From NCBI RefSeq assembly GCF_011493005.1, contig NZ_CP049157.1:310001-374000 (forward strand): a stretch of DNA of 64,000 nucleotides. The letters run 5' to 3'. This DNA comes from Caballeronia sp. SBC1. GTDB lineage: Bacteria; Pseudomonadota; Gammaproteobacteria; Burkholderiales; Burkholderiaceae. Made by a program: the position numbers and the translations under genes. Positions 1 through 7,880 of the stretch are shown in pieces. The number at the start of each line of letters is the position of its first letter. Positions within the stretch are counted from its first letter, which is position 1. The notes beneath the pieces were generated by a model. It saw only the letters and a list, made by a program, of their open reading frames with translations, had not been told where the DNA came from and did no database searches.

Positions 1-1
1 T

Positions 2-256
2 GCGATATTAAAGCTGGGCAGTTTCAGCTTCATTCTGCAGAATTTCTACGCCAAGGAATTTGCCGAGAACTGCATGATTCAACTTCTCGTCCGGGATGTG
101 GATTCGTGGTGGCAGAAAACGAAACCCGGAGAGCTTGTCGAACAGTTTTCTGTTAATGCCCCTCGCGAGCCGGCGCTGCAAAGCTGGGGCATGAAAGTCG
201 GGTTCATCTTCGATCCTTCCGGCGTGCTCTGGCACGTGGCTGAAGTACCGTTCTGA
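2..256 (+). CDS. VOC/glyoxalase-like protein, C-terminal part (cut by window edge)
   Basis: The frame is open from base 2 and ends at the TGA at 254-256, so only about the last 84 residues are present. Visible features fit the second half of a vicinal-oxygen-chelate (glyoxalase/bleomycin resistance) fold: an FSFILQNFY strand, a 'DVDSWWQK' helix start, and the closing 'GFIFDPSGVLWHVAEV' strand in which VOC proteins usually place a metal or substrate ligand. Family assignment is from pattern only. The substrate is unknown and the N-terminus lies outside the window. Confidence 0.7.
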   Translation, partial: AILKLGSFSFILQNFYAKEFAENCMIQLLVRDVDSWWQKTKPGELVEQFSVNAPREPALQSWGMKVGFIFDPSGVLWHVAEVPF

Positions 257-301
257 ACCCGCGGGCTTTGATGTCCGATCCTGGATCGGGCAGCCCGGAC
301 A

Positions 302-1066
302 CTAGCCTTTGATTATGTCAGGCGTCATCCAGCCCTCGCCTACGCCGATCTGCGCAACCTGCTTCGCAACGGAATCGGCGAGTCGCTTCGCATCTGCCGA
401 CACCCCGGCGTGTTTGGTCTCGGACACAGCATGCAGACCCACGCCTGCCGCAGCCGATGTCGCGACATGTCCGGCAGCGGCGCCAATTCCCGCTGTTTCC
501 ACCACGCCAGGGGCCTTGCCGCTGTCCGCCGTGGCGTCGAAACTCTGTATCAACCTCGGCGTTTCGCCGGCCGGTTGGTACACGACCTGCACGGACGTGC
601 CGACCTGGCTTTTTCCCGCACCCAGACCGACCAGCATCCGGCGGCGGCGATTCCCGGCGTCGATCGTCTCGAAGCTGCCTTGCACGATCAGGACGTTCCG
701 GTCGGTAGGCGCGGGCGAATCTGCACGTACTGCGTGCAGGCCCATCGACTGAAGCTGCTTGACGATTTCATCGGCCACCTGCTCGCGCACTTCGGCCGCA
801 TCGTCGGCTTGTTTCTTCATGGTCGACGCACCGTCGAATTGCGTCTTCACCTTCTGAAGCAAACCGCCGTCGAGTTTCACTTGATCCGGCGTGCTTTCAA
901 ACGCGTAGACATAAATGGCCTCTGGCCGCACTTGCGCCGCCGCCGGAAAAGCACTCACGTTGGTGACGCCGCCAGCGCAGCCGGTCAGCAGAACGGCACA
1001 AAAAGCCAAGGCGGACAGTGCACGAAACGCGCTTCGCCCAGCTAACATCTTAAGAATATTCAGCAT
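302..1066 (-). CDS. DUF4410-type lipoprotein
   Basis: A 254-residue exported protein. Its N-terminus has basic residues, a hydrophobic stretch and a clear lipobox (LLTGC followed by AGG), so it is probably a lipoprotein. The mature part reads 'YVYAFESTPDQVKLD' and later 'VLIVQGSFETIDAGNRRRRMLVGLGAGKSQV', which is how DUF4410 proteins look; the function of that family is not established. I start at the third codon of the longest frame because an AGGA box lies five bases upstream of it; the upstream ATG abuts that box. It is transcribed away from the next gene on the right. Confidence 0.8.
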   Translation of the reverse strand: MLNILKMLAGRSAFRALSALAFCAVLLTGCAGGVTNVSAFPAAAQVRPEAIYVYAFESTPDQVKLDGGLLQKVKTQFDGASTMKKQADDAAEVREQVADEIVKQLQSMGLHAVRADSPAPTDRNVLIVQGSFETIDAGNRRRRMLVGLGAGKSQVGTSVQVVYQPAGETPRLIQSFDATADSGKAPGVVETAGIGAAAGHVATSAAAGVGLHAVSETKHAGVSADAKRLADSVAKQVAQIGVGEGWMTPDIIKG

Positions 1067-1430
1067 GTTCATCCTGTCATTGACACCATCGTGTCTCGAT
1101 TATTCAAACACGTCGTCCGATGAGATAAACACGTATGGATAGCTGATCATCGGCGCTCTATGTGTGCGGAAAACGCCTGATGGAATCTGTGTCGCGTCTG
1201 TGTCAAATCCGCGAGTTCTGGCGTTCCTGCAACGAAGTGGAGTATGAATGAATGACCGCGCAATCTCTATTCAACAATTATGTCGCGGCATGTCACGCGC
1301 GGCGTGGCGCTCATTTCATCAGATAATTGAATGACGATGCAGGAACTGGCGCTGACGCCAGCAATGAGTTATCCACCAAACCTGAAAAGCCCGGCGCAAT
1401 GCCGGCAATTTTCCACCCAACGGATTTCAT
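1067..1430. other. Divergent intergenic region, 364 bp
   Basis: Lies between the leftward DUF4410 lipoprotein gene and the rightward SnoaL-like gene, so it must carry both promoters. I see no convincing sigma-70 pair, repeat or RNA structure that I would defend. Base composition is clearly AT-richer than the flanking genes. Confidence 0.5.
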
Positions 1431-1943
1431 ATGATCACCACACTGCCCAAGACACCCCTCGTTCGCCGTGCGCTCGCCGCCACTGCACTGCTTGCCATGG
1501 TCGTGAGCCATGCCGCCTGCGCGGAAGATAGCGCCATGCCGGCTCATACAGCAACTCGGAATCTCGTCCAGGAAGAGAGCAATCGCGCACTGGTCTTGCA
1601 CTTCTACGACACGGTATTCAACCAGCACGATCTCAGTATCGCCAGCACCGTGCTTGCGCCAAATTACGTTCAGCACAATCCGCATGTGCCAAGCGGGTCG
1701 GCGCCGTTTATCAGCTTCTTCACGGAGCGCTTCAAAGCAAACCCCGAGGCACACTCCACAATCGTGCGCAGCGCAGCCGATGGCGACCTCGTGTTTCTTC
1801 ATGTTCATTCGACCAGCAACCCGCAAGATCGCGGCAACGCCATCGTCGATATCTTCCGCGTCGATCACGGCAAGATTGCCGAACATTGGGATGTGATCCA
1901 ACCGGTGCCCGAGCACGCGGCTAACGACAACACGATGTTCTAA
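1431..1943 (+). CDS. Exported SnoaL-like / NTF2-fold protein
   Basis: 170 residues. The first ~31 form a Sec signal peptide (basic start, 'LAATALLAMVVSHAACA'). The rest matches SnoaL-like polyketide-cyclase/NTF2-fold proteins: 'VLHFYDTVFNQHDLS' helix, 'VLAPNYVQHNPHVPSG', a central helix ending in 'FFTERFKANPE', and 'VDIFRVDHGKIAEHWDVIQ' near the end, the hallmark last strands. Predicted secreted SnoaL-like proteins are common in proteobacteria, but substrates are unknown. An ACGGA box seven bases before the ATG supports the start. The gene stands alone; no enzyme partner is adjacent. Confidence 0.85.
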   Translation: MITTLPKTPLVRRALAATALLAMVVSHAACAEDSAMPAHTATRNLVQEESNRALVLHFYDTVFNQHDLSIASTVLAPNYVQHNPHVPSGSAPFISFFTERFKANPEAHSTIVRSAADGDLVFLHVHSTSNPQDRGNAIVDIFRVDHGKIAEHWDVIQPVPEHAANDNTMF

Positions 1944-1999
1944 CTCAGGCTCGCCCGTTTCCCGATTGCTTAACCACGGAGAACCTCCGGTTAAAAATT

Positions 2000-2029
2000 G
2001 GTAAGCAGCGGAAACAGCTCGTAAGCACC
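2000..2029 (+). promoter_or_regulatory. Three 10-bp-phased repeats (GGTAAG-type boxes)
   Basis: Three consecutive decamers, GGTAAGCAGC, GGAAACAGCT and CGTAAGCACC, share a G-TAAGC core at exactly 10-bp spacing (the middle copy is degenerate). The same GGTAAG-N4-GGTAAG phasing recurs at 7.8, 12.4 and 27.8 kb. Such direct repeats one helical turn apart resemble OmpR/PhoB-type response-regulator sites, which is an inference. It sits in a 414-bp gap (1944-2357); the next gene rightward starts at 2358. Nothing else was recognised in that gap. Confidence 0.35.
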
Positions 2030-2357
2030 GCGGGAAACCGCGCACTCCTTCTCACATCACACGCACAAAGCCGGTGCGATGATTCGACACGTAATACGCT
2101 TCGCCGCGCATCGATCACCTGCAAGCACGGGGCTTCAATGCGTGGTGTCGAATAGAAGGTCGGAATCAATGCGCTACGCGAGGCTTATCATGACCCACCA
2201 CGGCAATCCAGAACTTGCTGGTTTCTCAAACCGGCTTCATGTGCCCACAATGGCCCAATGCGCTCAATGGCCTTCAGCAACGCTGCAAAGGGTTAGGTTC
2301 GCTAAACGAACCGCACACATGTCATTCGACATGCGTGCGTTGGCGATCAATTAAGCC

Positions 2358-3080
2358 ATGAAACCCACCCTGCTTGCCTACGCACTTGCGCTAGCTGCCG
2401 GAGTGCTGTCGCTCACTCCGTTCGCCAGCGTTCACGCGGACCCGGTCGCGCACGACGGCGGCGCTTCCAAGGGCAAAACCGCTGATCAGAAAGGGCACCC
2501 CCAAGATGCGCCCTTCGCGTTTCGCGGAATCCCTCTCGGCATAACCCTCGACGAATTCCAGGCGGGCGCGACCGTAAGGGCGACCCCGATCGACAGCGTG
2601 CCGGTGTGCGAGACCGACGTAATCGCCGGCTCCCTCGGCATGAGCCTGAAGACGCGCGAGAGCCTGACGGTTGCTTGCCGCTGGGCGCATCAACGAGCCA
2701 ATGGCTGGGCGATATCGCGCGCAGTGGTCGACGGTGCGCCGGCGCAGGACCACACGCTGCGCTTCGCACGAGTCAGCGGACAAACCACCTTCAGGTTGTA
2801 TGAGATGTCGTTCGTCATAGACGAAGACACTGCGGCCGATCTGCGCCACGCGCTTGCGGACCGCTATGGCGCCCCGCGCACTGGCGCTCATGCATCTGCC
2901 GCCACATCCGCAAGCAGTGCGCTACCGGTCTACGAATGGGAAAACGCGGTGAGCTCGATCACCTTGCGTTTCTTGCCGGCTACGCGTAACGCCACGCTCG
3001 TTTATCTGCTGAAAGCGCCGGACGCCTGGGTGAAGTCTGTTGTACAGCAATGGAAGACAAGCAGTGTCGATGCGAGCTGA
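2358..3080 (+). CDS. Exported hypothetical protein
   Basis: 240 residues with a typical signal peptide (residues 1-27, ending SVHADP). After a linker rich in Gly, Lys and Asp comes 'FAFRGIPLGITLDEFQA', which resembles the repeat opening seen in small periplasmic proteins that begin 'F.G..lG.tl.ef', then two cysteines (in 'VPVCETD' and 'LTVACRW') that could form a disulphide. The last third is 'RLYEMSFVIDEDTAADLRHALADRYGAP'. I do not recognise a function. The ribosome site is weak (TTAAGCC before the ATG). It is flanked on both sides by long non-coding stretches, so it is probably monocistronic. Confidence 0.72.
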   Translation: MKPTLLAYALALAAGVLSLTPFASVHADPVAHDGGASKGKTADQKGHPQDAPFAFRGIPLGITLDEFQAGATVRATPIDSVPVCETDVIAGSLGMSLKTRESLTVACRWAHQRANGWAISRAVVDGAPAQDHTLRFARVSGQTTFRLYEMSFVIDEDTAADLRHALADRYGAPRTGAHASAATSASSALPVYEWENAVSSITLRFLPATRNATLVYLLKAPDAWVKSVVQQWKTSSVDAS

Positions 3081-3441
3081 CGCAAGTTGGCACGTACCGC
3101 TCCGGACCAGGCTGCATGACTTTTCGACCGTCACGGAAAGGTTGAGAAAGGACTTACGGGAGCCGTCTGTTGCTTGCCGTTTCACCGCTTGCTGAAATAC
3201 CCGACCATGGAATTACGGCCAGAGAACCATTGCTGACTACCAGCCGAATCGCAACGAGTGCCCTGTTTATTCCCGGAAATCAATCATGCAAGTCAGCAGG
3301 TCTATTACTCGTCGTTATTGCGGTCATTTCATCGTCAAGAGCGCGTCGGGCCCAGTCAGCGTTACTGCAAGCGTGCGAGGTTCACACGAATTGCACCTGT
3401 TTGCTATCCGTTGAAGAACGCAAAATAGGAGTAGTGGCGTC
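3081..3441. other. Intergenic region, 361 bp, no recognised feature
   Basis: Between two rightward genes for exported proteins. Apart from the AGGAG ribosome site at 3428-3432 for the next gene I see no promoter, hairpin with a T-tract, or repeat here. Confidence 0.4.
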
Positions 3442-4092
3442 ATGACTAGCTCGATCGAATGCAGGACCGAAGGATACGGTTCGGCCATTGTCGAACCCGT
3501 CATTCGTCTTGGCATGACTGACGTCGCCAAACCAATGGGACTCCTCGCCTGCCGGGTAAAAACATCTCTGCGCAATGCTGCGCTCATCTGCGCCGCGTTT
3601 AGCCCCTGCTTGATATCGGGCTGCGCACTGACCGTGATTTCCGCTGTCGATGCAGCCGGGTCGGTCGTACAAGCCGGCATGAGCATTGCGTCGATCCACT
3701 CGTCACCCACCGTCATCAATGGCGATAAGGCGTCGCTTCACGCTGTTTGCATCGAGTGGAATTCCATGGTCCCCGTTGGCGACTTTGTCCCGGCCTTGCA
3801 ATACGCGTTGCATAAACGCGGGGTGGAGTCGACCGTGTATGCACCAGGAACCTCACCACCCGGTTGCGAAGCGACACTCGTATACAGCGCGGCCACGGAT
3901 TGGGGGCACCGGACATTTACCGACGGATACACCGAGTACCTCTCTGCCATCAACCTCACGTTGATCCAACGCGGGAAGATCGTGGTCGCTGCCAGCTACG
4001 CGACAAGCGGCGCCAAGCTCGACCGCTTCGCGAGCACGGCGACCAAGGTCACGGCACTCATCGACAAGATGGTGGTTGCAACGTCGGATTGA
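3442..4092 (+). CDS. Putative lipoprotein of unknown function
   Basis: 216 residues from an ATG preceded nine bases upstream by AGGAG. A signal sequence with lipobox (LISGC, cysteine 61) starts only at about residue 32, so translation may really begin at the internal ATG at 3535, giving a standard 29-residue lipoprotein signal. The mature part contains 'ALQYALHKRGVESTVYAPGTSPPGCEATLVYSA' and 'YTEYLSAINLTLIQRGKIVVAASYATSGAKLDRFASTATKVTALIDKMV'. This looks like a small surface-layer alpha/beta lipoprotein, but I cannot name a family. It converges on flhC, with two hairpins in between. Confidence 0.7.
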   Translation: MTSSIECRTEGYGSAIVEPVIRLGMTDVAKPMGLLACRVKTSLRNAALICAAFSPCLISGCALTVISAVDAAGSVVQAGMSIASIHSSPTVINGDKASLHAVCIEWNSMVPVGDFVPALQYALHKRGVESTVYAPGTSPPGCEATLVYSAATDWGHRTFTDGYTEYLSAINLTLIQRGKIVVAASYATSGAKLDRFASTATKVTALIDKMVVATSD

Positions 4093-4112
4093 TTAGAGAA
4101 TGAAGCGCCAAT

Positions 4113-4168
4113 GCGGCCAGAAAGGCCGCGACATCATCCCGAGTCCCGTGAAACGAACCCGGGACTCG
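4113..4168. terminator. Two hairpins between convergent genes
   Basis: GCGGCC (4113-4118) pairs with GGCCGC (4124-4129), and CGAGTCCCG (4140-4148) pairs perfectly with CGGGACTCG (4160-4168). They lie between a rightward lipoprotein gene and leftward flhC, the usual place for a bidirectional terminator, but neither is followed by a T-tract on either strand, so intrinsic termination is only possible, not shown. Confidence 0.4.
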
Positions 4169-4219
4169 CAGGCTCTATAGCGTAGCTCAGGGCGGCCGCT
4201 CATGCAGCCCGCTCAGCAG

Positions 4220-4897
4220 CTAACTCAGGCAACCCGCCCAGGCGGTCTGTCCGCAGGATGCTTCGTGCTGAGCCGGCTTCATGTCAACGTAGCCGGATAG
4301 AGCCGAATCCAGCTCCTCCATGGCATCGGGCTGTACGGTGCTGCATTCACCTGCGGCTTCGTCTTCCGTGATACGCGAAACGGCCTTGGAGCTCTTGCCC
4401 GCCCGCGACGGCGGCTGGCAACTACCGCACACCTCGCCGTGCGCCGCGTCTTGCTTGCGCGTGACGAACTTGCCAGTGCAGGTGCAGCATCGGGTCAACT
4501 GCAGGATGCCGGCGTCGAAGAAACGCACGAGCGTCCAGGCGCGCGTGAAGCTTAGCATGATGTAGCTGCCATGACGCTCACAATGCTCGAGATAAAGCTT
4601 ATAGCCCTTTGTCAATGCATCGAAATGCGAACAGCCCGCAAGATCCCTCAGGAATCTATAGATGTTGTAGAAGAGCGATGCATGAATATTCGGTGCCCAT
4701 GTCAGGAACCAGTCGACCGAGAACGGCAACATGCCCTTCGGCGGTGACACGCCCTTTACTTCCTGATAAAGGCGAATCATGCGGTCACGGGAGAGGTTGA
4801 CTTCGCTTTCCAGCACCTGAATACGTGCGCCGAGTTCGATCAGGATGGCCGCCCGCATCACGTCTTGAGCGTCTTCAGTAATGCTTTTCTTCGCCAT
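4220..4897 (-). CDS. flhC: Orphan flagellar transcriptional activator FlhC
   Basis: 225 residues from the ATG at 4897, which has AGAGGA about ten bases upstream; an in-frame ATG at 4939 lacks such a site. FlhC is the DNA-binding half of the FlhD4C2 master activator of class II flagellar genes. The sequence shows family marks: 'LIELGARIQVLESEVNLSRDRMIRLYQEVKG' (helical region), 'GMLPFSVDWFLTW', 'DALTKGYKLYLEHCERHG', and a C-terminal zinc cluster of two Cys pairs (CCTC and CGSC) separated by about 17 residues. It exceeds the usual ~190 residues by an acidic C-terminal extension. No flhD or motAB lies beside it, so this is an extra, unpaired copy or needs FlhD from elsewhere. Confidence 0.9.
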   Translation of the reverse strand: MAKKSITEDAQDVMRAAILIELGARIQVLESEVNLSRDRMIRLYQEVKGVSPPKGMLPFSVDWFLTWAPNIHASLFYNIYRFLRDLAGCSHFDALTKGYKLYLEHCERHGSYIMLSFTRAWTLVRFFDAGILQLTRCCTCTGKFVTRKQDAAHGEVCGSCQPPSRAGKSSKAVSRITEDEAAGECSTVQPDAMEELDSALSGYVDMKPAQHEASCGQTAWAGCLS

Positions 4898-4970
4898 TGG
4901 CGTAATCCTCTTCTTATACGAACTGCTCGACTGCTGCATTGGCTAGCGCTATAGCACTGAGCCCAAAGAT

Positions 4971-5156
4971 TCAAGCCTGCGAACCACGAACTCGCAAGAA
5001 CGCCTCAGCGCTCGGAGTCCGCACTTGAGCCGGATTGTGCGTAATCAGGGTGCCGGCGAGATCGACTACCTGATCCTCATGCGCCCGAAGTCCCAGGAGG
5101 AAAAACATAAGCAGAACCCCGGACATAAAGCCGACTGCACCACCGATTAACAACAT
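4971..5156 (-). CDS. Small membrane protein
   Basis: 61 residues beginning 'MLLIGGAVGFMSGVLLMFFLLGLRAHEDQ', one strong transmembrane helix (residues ~2-24), followed by a short soluble tail. A strong GGAGGG site four bases before this ATG fixes the start; the frame extends upstream, but without a good ribosome site. It sits 73 bp upstream of flhC on the same strand and could share its transcript. It is not FlhD: there is no FlhD length or helical pattern. Function unknown. Confidence 0.6.
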   Translation of the reverse strand: MLLIGGAVGFMSGVLLMFFLLGLRAHEDQVVDLAGTLITHNPAQVRTPSAEAFLRVRGSQA

Positions 5157-5739
5157 GCTCCCTCCGCAAATTTTACAGAGCTCAAAAATAGATCGTCGAT
5201 CAATTGATCGTTTGACGAAGACGACGAGGTTAGGAGCAGCGTCACATTGTATTGGTAACGATCTGCTCTGAATCGAATGATCCTCTATTCCTCTCAAGCA
5301 AATTGCGTGAAAAAGACAAGCCTTTGCCCTAAGGCTTACGGAATATTTCTTTTAGTTTCCTGTCCTTTCGAATACGCATGCGTTTACTTTCCCTATTTGA
5401 ATAAATGCGGCGAAATTATTTATAAGATTCAGGAAGGACTTGGCGAACGCGCATGTTGCTCGGCGTTTCAGCGCTAGCGAAAGTGCGCAATCATAACCCT
5501 GCAAATTGACGAATCAATGTGAGGGGATCCTGGACATGGCCAGCGGCTAGTGTCTAAGTTGGGATCAATGCAGATGCAACGAAGGACGCTTGAGTACTTC
5601 GTGACACCCGTGCGCCATTCAATCCACTTGCACCCACGAAAATGATCAGCAGTGTTGCTAAGTTTGCCACCTGTCGACGGTGAAGTTGTCTTGTCATTTC
5701 TTAATCGACTTCCGCTTAGTGAAGTCCTACTCGATAATC
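5157..5739. other. Divergent intergenic region, 583 bp
   Basis: AT-rich non-coding stretch between the leftward small membrane protein/flhC pair and a rightward exported protein. Short open frames exist, but none has a ribosome site, signal peptide or recognisable family. The promoters for both directions should be here; I could not pick a reliable one. Confidence 0.45.
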
Positions 5740-6120
5740 ATGAAACAACTTACCCAAACTCTCCTTCTCGCAAGCGTCCTGGCAACCAGTGCAGGCAGCG
5801 CAGTCGCCCAAAGCACTTCGCCGTCGAACCCGGATAGCGGCCGCTTTGGCCACGAAGGGTTCGGACCGAATTTTGCGGTAGTGAACGATCTACAGCATTT
5901 GCAAAGGCTATATGACCTGAACGGCCGGGAAAGCGAGATGAGGGATATCTACCACGACGTCCTGCTAAAGACGCAGATCCCGGAGATCCGCCAATATGTC
6001 TATGAAGCACTGGCGCGCAATCTGCTCCGCCCGACCAATGTGGACCAGGCGATCACGACCATTCGCACGAGCCTGGATGAAGATCTGAGCACGCTGGCGA
6101 AACATCCGTGCGCACCGTGA
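5740..6120 (+). CDS. Small exported protein, unknown function
   Basis: 126 residues. The ATG at 5740 begins a clean signal peptide (MKQLTQTLLLASVLATSAGSAVA, cleavage before QST). The mature protein is helical and charged: 'DLQHLQRLYDLNGRESEMRDIYHDVLLKTQIPEIRQYVYEALARNLLRP'. The pattern resembles small periplasmic helical proteins found singly in Burkholderia genomes, but I do not recognise a named family. An earlier in-frame start (5680) would put a hydrophilic extension before the signal peptide and is less likely. It faces flgH tail to tail. Confidence 0.72.
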   Translation: MKQLTQTLLLASVLATSAGSAVAQSTSPSNPDSGRFGHEGFGPNFAVVNDLQHLQRLYDLNGRESEMRDIYHDVLLKTQIPEIRQYVYEALARNLLRPTNVDQAITTIRTSLDEDLSTLAKHPCAP

Positions 6121-6344
6121 AGAGCGCGCCCCGGCCAAGAGCCGGCACTGAAACGGCTGCGGTCCTCGGTGCTGTTCCCGGATGGGTTAAGCCTATGGGG
6201 AAAGATAACCGGCAGTCTTGTCTTCCGGTCGAAATGATCCGGCGAAAGACGCTGGTTTAAGGTGGCTTAAGGCGATCAGAGTTGATGCCGAAATGCTTGG
6301 TACCGGCAAACTGGGCGCCAACACCGACGGCTAACCTCGCGGGA

Positions 6345-7016
6345 TCAGAACGTCAGCACGCTAAGAAACATTCGCTGCAGCCAGCCCACCGTAGTTGAGT
6401 CGGCGAGCATGCCGACACCTGCCTGCTCAATACGCGCATTGGCAACCTTGCTGGACGATACGTAGTTTCCAACCTCGATGTCCTTAGGATTCACGATACC
6501 CGACAACCGCAAGCGATCGCGGTTCTGGTTCATCGCAATGATCTTGTCCCCCGCAACCACAAGATTCCCAGTCGGCAGCGTCGCGATAACCGACACCGCC
6601 AGCGTCCCCGTCATTCCAGTCGTGTTCGACACAGCCCCCTGCCCTTTGAACGTCGTGCTAGCGGACCCAATGTTAAACAGCTTGGCCAGGCGCGCCGCTG
6701 CGCCGCTGGATTGATCCGCGGCTTGCGCGCTGATGTCGCTCGAACGGTTAGCTGACGCATCGCCGCTGTTATTGGCCGAATAGGACTCCGAGAGACGAAT
6801 CGTCAATACGTCGCCCACGTGTTGCGCGCGAGGCGTTTCGTACAAGGCTAGCGTGTTGCCACCCTGGAAGATCGCGCCCCCGGTTTCAATATTCAACGGA
6901 CTTGAGACCACGACCGGCGCGAACGTCGGCATATCGACGATAGAATTCGAGCCGCCTGAGCATCCGGCTAACGAAACCATGCCGCTAGCCAGAATCGCAA
7001 ACTTTAACGAGTTCAT
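6345..7016 (-). CDS. flgH: Orphan flagellar L-ring protein FlgH
   Basis: 223 residues, the normal FlgH length. FlgH is an outer-membrane lipoprotein that forms the L-ring bushing of the flagellar basal body. Seen here: lipobox LAGC at residue ~19; 'GGAIFQGGNTLALYETPRAQHVGDVLTIRLSE', the conserved N-terminal block; a Ser/Asn/Ala-rich middle; and the C-terminal 'GNLVVAGDKIIAMNQNRDRLRLSGIVNPKDIEVGNYVSSSKVANARIEQAGVG' block with a final hydrophobic 'VGWLQRMFLSVLTF'. In complete flagellar operons it sits between flgG and flgI; neither is present. It is therefore a stand-alone copy, possibly duplicated, in the same accessory patch as orphan flhC. Confidence 0.9.
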   Translation of the reverse strand: MNSLKFAILASGMVSLAGCSGGSNSIVDMPTFAPVVVSSPLNIETGGAIFQGGNTLALYETPRAQHVGDVLTIRLSESYSANNSGDASANRSSDISAQAADQSSGAAARLAKLFNIGSASTTFKGQGAVSNTTGMTGTLAVSVIATLPTGNLVVAGDKIIAMNQNRDRLRLSGIVNPKDIEVGNYVSSSKVANARIEQAGVGMLADSTTVGWLQRMFLSVLTF

Positions 7017-7133
7017 GTTTTCAATGGTTCGCCAGATTAAGGTTCTTGGTCACGTGCAGCACGACCAAATAATAGCCAGCGTCTGGATTGCCGACTTGCT
7101 GCCAAGCCCTAAGCCGTGCTCGCCCGCGTATCA

Positions 7134-7210
7134 CGTCGAGCGGCGAGTGGCGAGCGGCGAGCGGCGAGCGGCGAGCGGCGAGCGGCGAGCGGCGAGCGGC
7201 GAGTGGAGCG
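7134..7210. repeat. 7-bp tandem repeat, about 11 units
   Basis: The heptamer CGGCGAG is repeated head to tail: seven perfect consecutive copies (7155-7203) flanked by variant units (CGTCGAG, CGGCGAG and TGGCGAG on the left, TGGAGCG on the right). A 7-bp period is not a multiple of three, so copy-number changes would shift any frame through it. It lies directly after the stop of a small lipoprotein gene (7221) and before flgH. Confidence 0.9.
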
Positions 7211-7220
7211 TAGGACTTGG

Positions 7221-7418
7221 TCAATCGATGGCGTCGGCGCATGTATCAAACGGCGCGGCGGCCGCATGACCCACGCCAGGCACGATCTTAAGCGTGGCCG
7301 ATGCCAGGCGGCACGGCAGCGCAGCCACCGCGCAACCTTCCATTGGCAATATGACCACGCCTGCCATCAGGCAGGCCACCAGCCGCACGTGGCGTTTATA
7401 AGACTGCAAATTGAACAT
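7221..7418 (-). CDS. Small DUF6726-like lipoprotein
   Basis: 65 residues from the ATG at 7418. Signal peptide with lipobox 'PMEGC', then 'AVAALPCRLASATLKIVPGVGHAAAAPFDTCADAID'. This C-terminal sentence is one I recognise from small Burkholderia proteins grouped as DUF6726, normally 60-70 residues long. Function unknown; probably a lipid-anchored envelope peptide with one internal disulphide. A second in-frame ATG (7466) gives 16 more hydrophilic residues and is less likely. The tandem heptamer repeat starts 11 bp past its stop. Confidence 0.62.
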   Translation of the reverse strand: MFNLQSYKRHVRLVACLMAGVVILPMEGCAVAALPCRLASATLKIVPGVGHAAAAPFDTCADAID

Positions 7419-7437
7419 AAATAAGACCGCTACCTTT

Positions 7438-7629
7438 TCAGACGCTGGTGTTGATGCGTGTGCCAATCAAGCCATTCGACGGCAGCGTTGGGGGAGTCGC
7501 CTGCTCAATCGGCAGCGACGGCGAATCGGTTTTGGCGCTATTGCCGGCTGCGCTGCCCGAGCTGCCGCCGGTCGGGCGCATGGTTGTCGGCGCAATACGT
7601 TCTGCGGGGCTATAGCTGTTAACATTCAT
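7438..7629 (-). CDS. Small Ser/Pro-rich protein, uncertain
   Basis: 63 residues from the ATG at 7629: 'MNVNSYSPAERIAPTTMRP' followed by a Gly/Ser/Ala stretch and a Pro-rich tail. There is no signal peptide or known domain. Support comes from position: it ends 19 bp before the start of the downstream small lipoprotein gene on the same strand, and lies 92 bp downstream of a conserved 97-bp regulatory module. The ribosome site is weak (GCGAG), so it may be spurious. Confidence 0.4.
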   Translation of the reverse strand: MNVNSYSPAERIAPTTMRPTGGSSGSAAGNSAKTDSPSLPIEQATPPTLPSNGLIGTRINTSV

Positions 7630-7721
7630 GATCAGGCTCGCTTTCAATAAAGATGAAGGGATCGAGGCAGCGTCAAGGTAGCCCCACGGCAGACTTGAAC
7701 ACATGCCAGGTCGCTAGAACT

Positions 7722-7818
7722 CTCTTTCGACATTGAATGATCACGCTTAACGGCTAGCGTTGATTAATGAAAGATCACCGCTTTTTCTCGACTCCTTACC
7801 AGCACTTACCGCACGGTC
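7722..7818 (-). repeat. 97-bp conserved intergenic module, copy A
   Basis: Matches 12292-12388 without gaps over 97 positions at 70 identities by hand count (72%), highest in the ends. Read leftward it begins GACCGTGCGGTAAG, has a second GGTAAG exactly 10 bp later, then an AT-richer core and ends in ATGTCGAAAGAG. Neither copy encodes a shared peptide through the whole length, so it behaves like a regulatory region rather than a gene. Located upstream of the leftward small genes at 7629 and 7418. Confidence 0.6.
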
Positions 7819-7880
7819 TCAACCGCATTTAATGCTAGGGCCCAACGCGCGCTGCCGATGAGCATTTGCCACTAGAAATC

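Noticed and set aside
5277..5477. 66-codon rightward frame with a hydrophobic middle
   Set aside because: No ribosome site, odd composition (Cys-rich), overlaps the promoter area of the small membrane protein. Treated as non-coding.
6256..6271. TTTAAG and CTTAAG spaced 10 bp apart
   Set aside because: Resembles PmrA-type boxes but lies between two gene ends (after 6120, before the stop of flgH at 6345), so a promoter role is unlikely.
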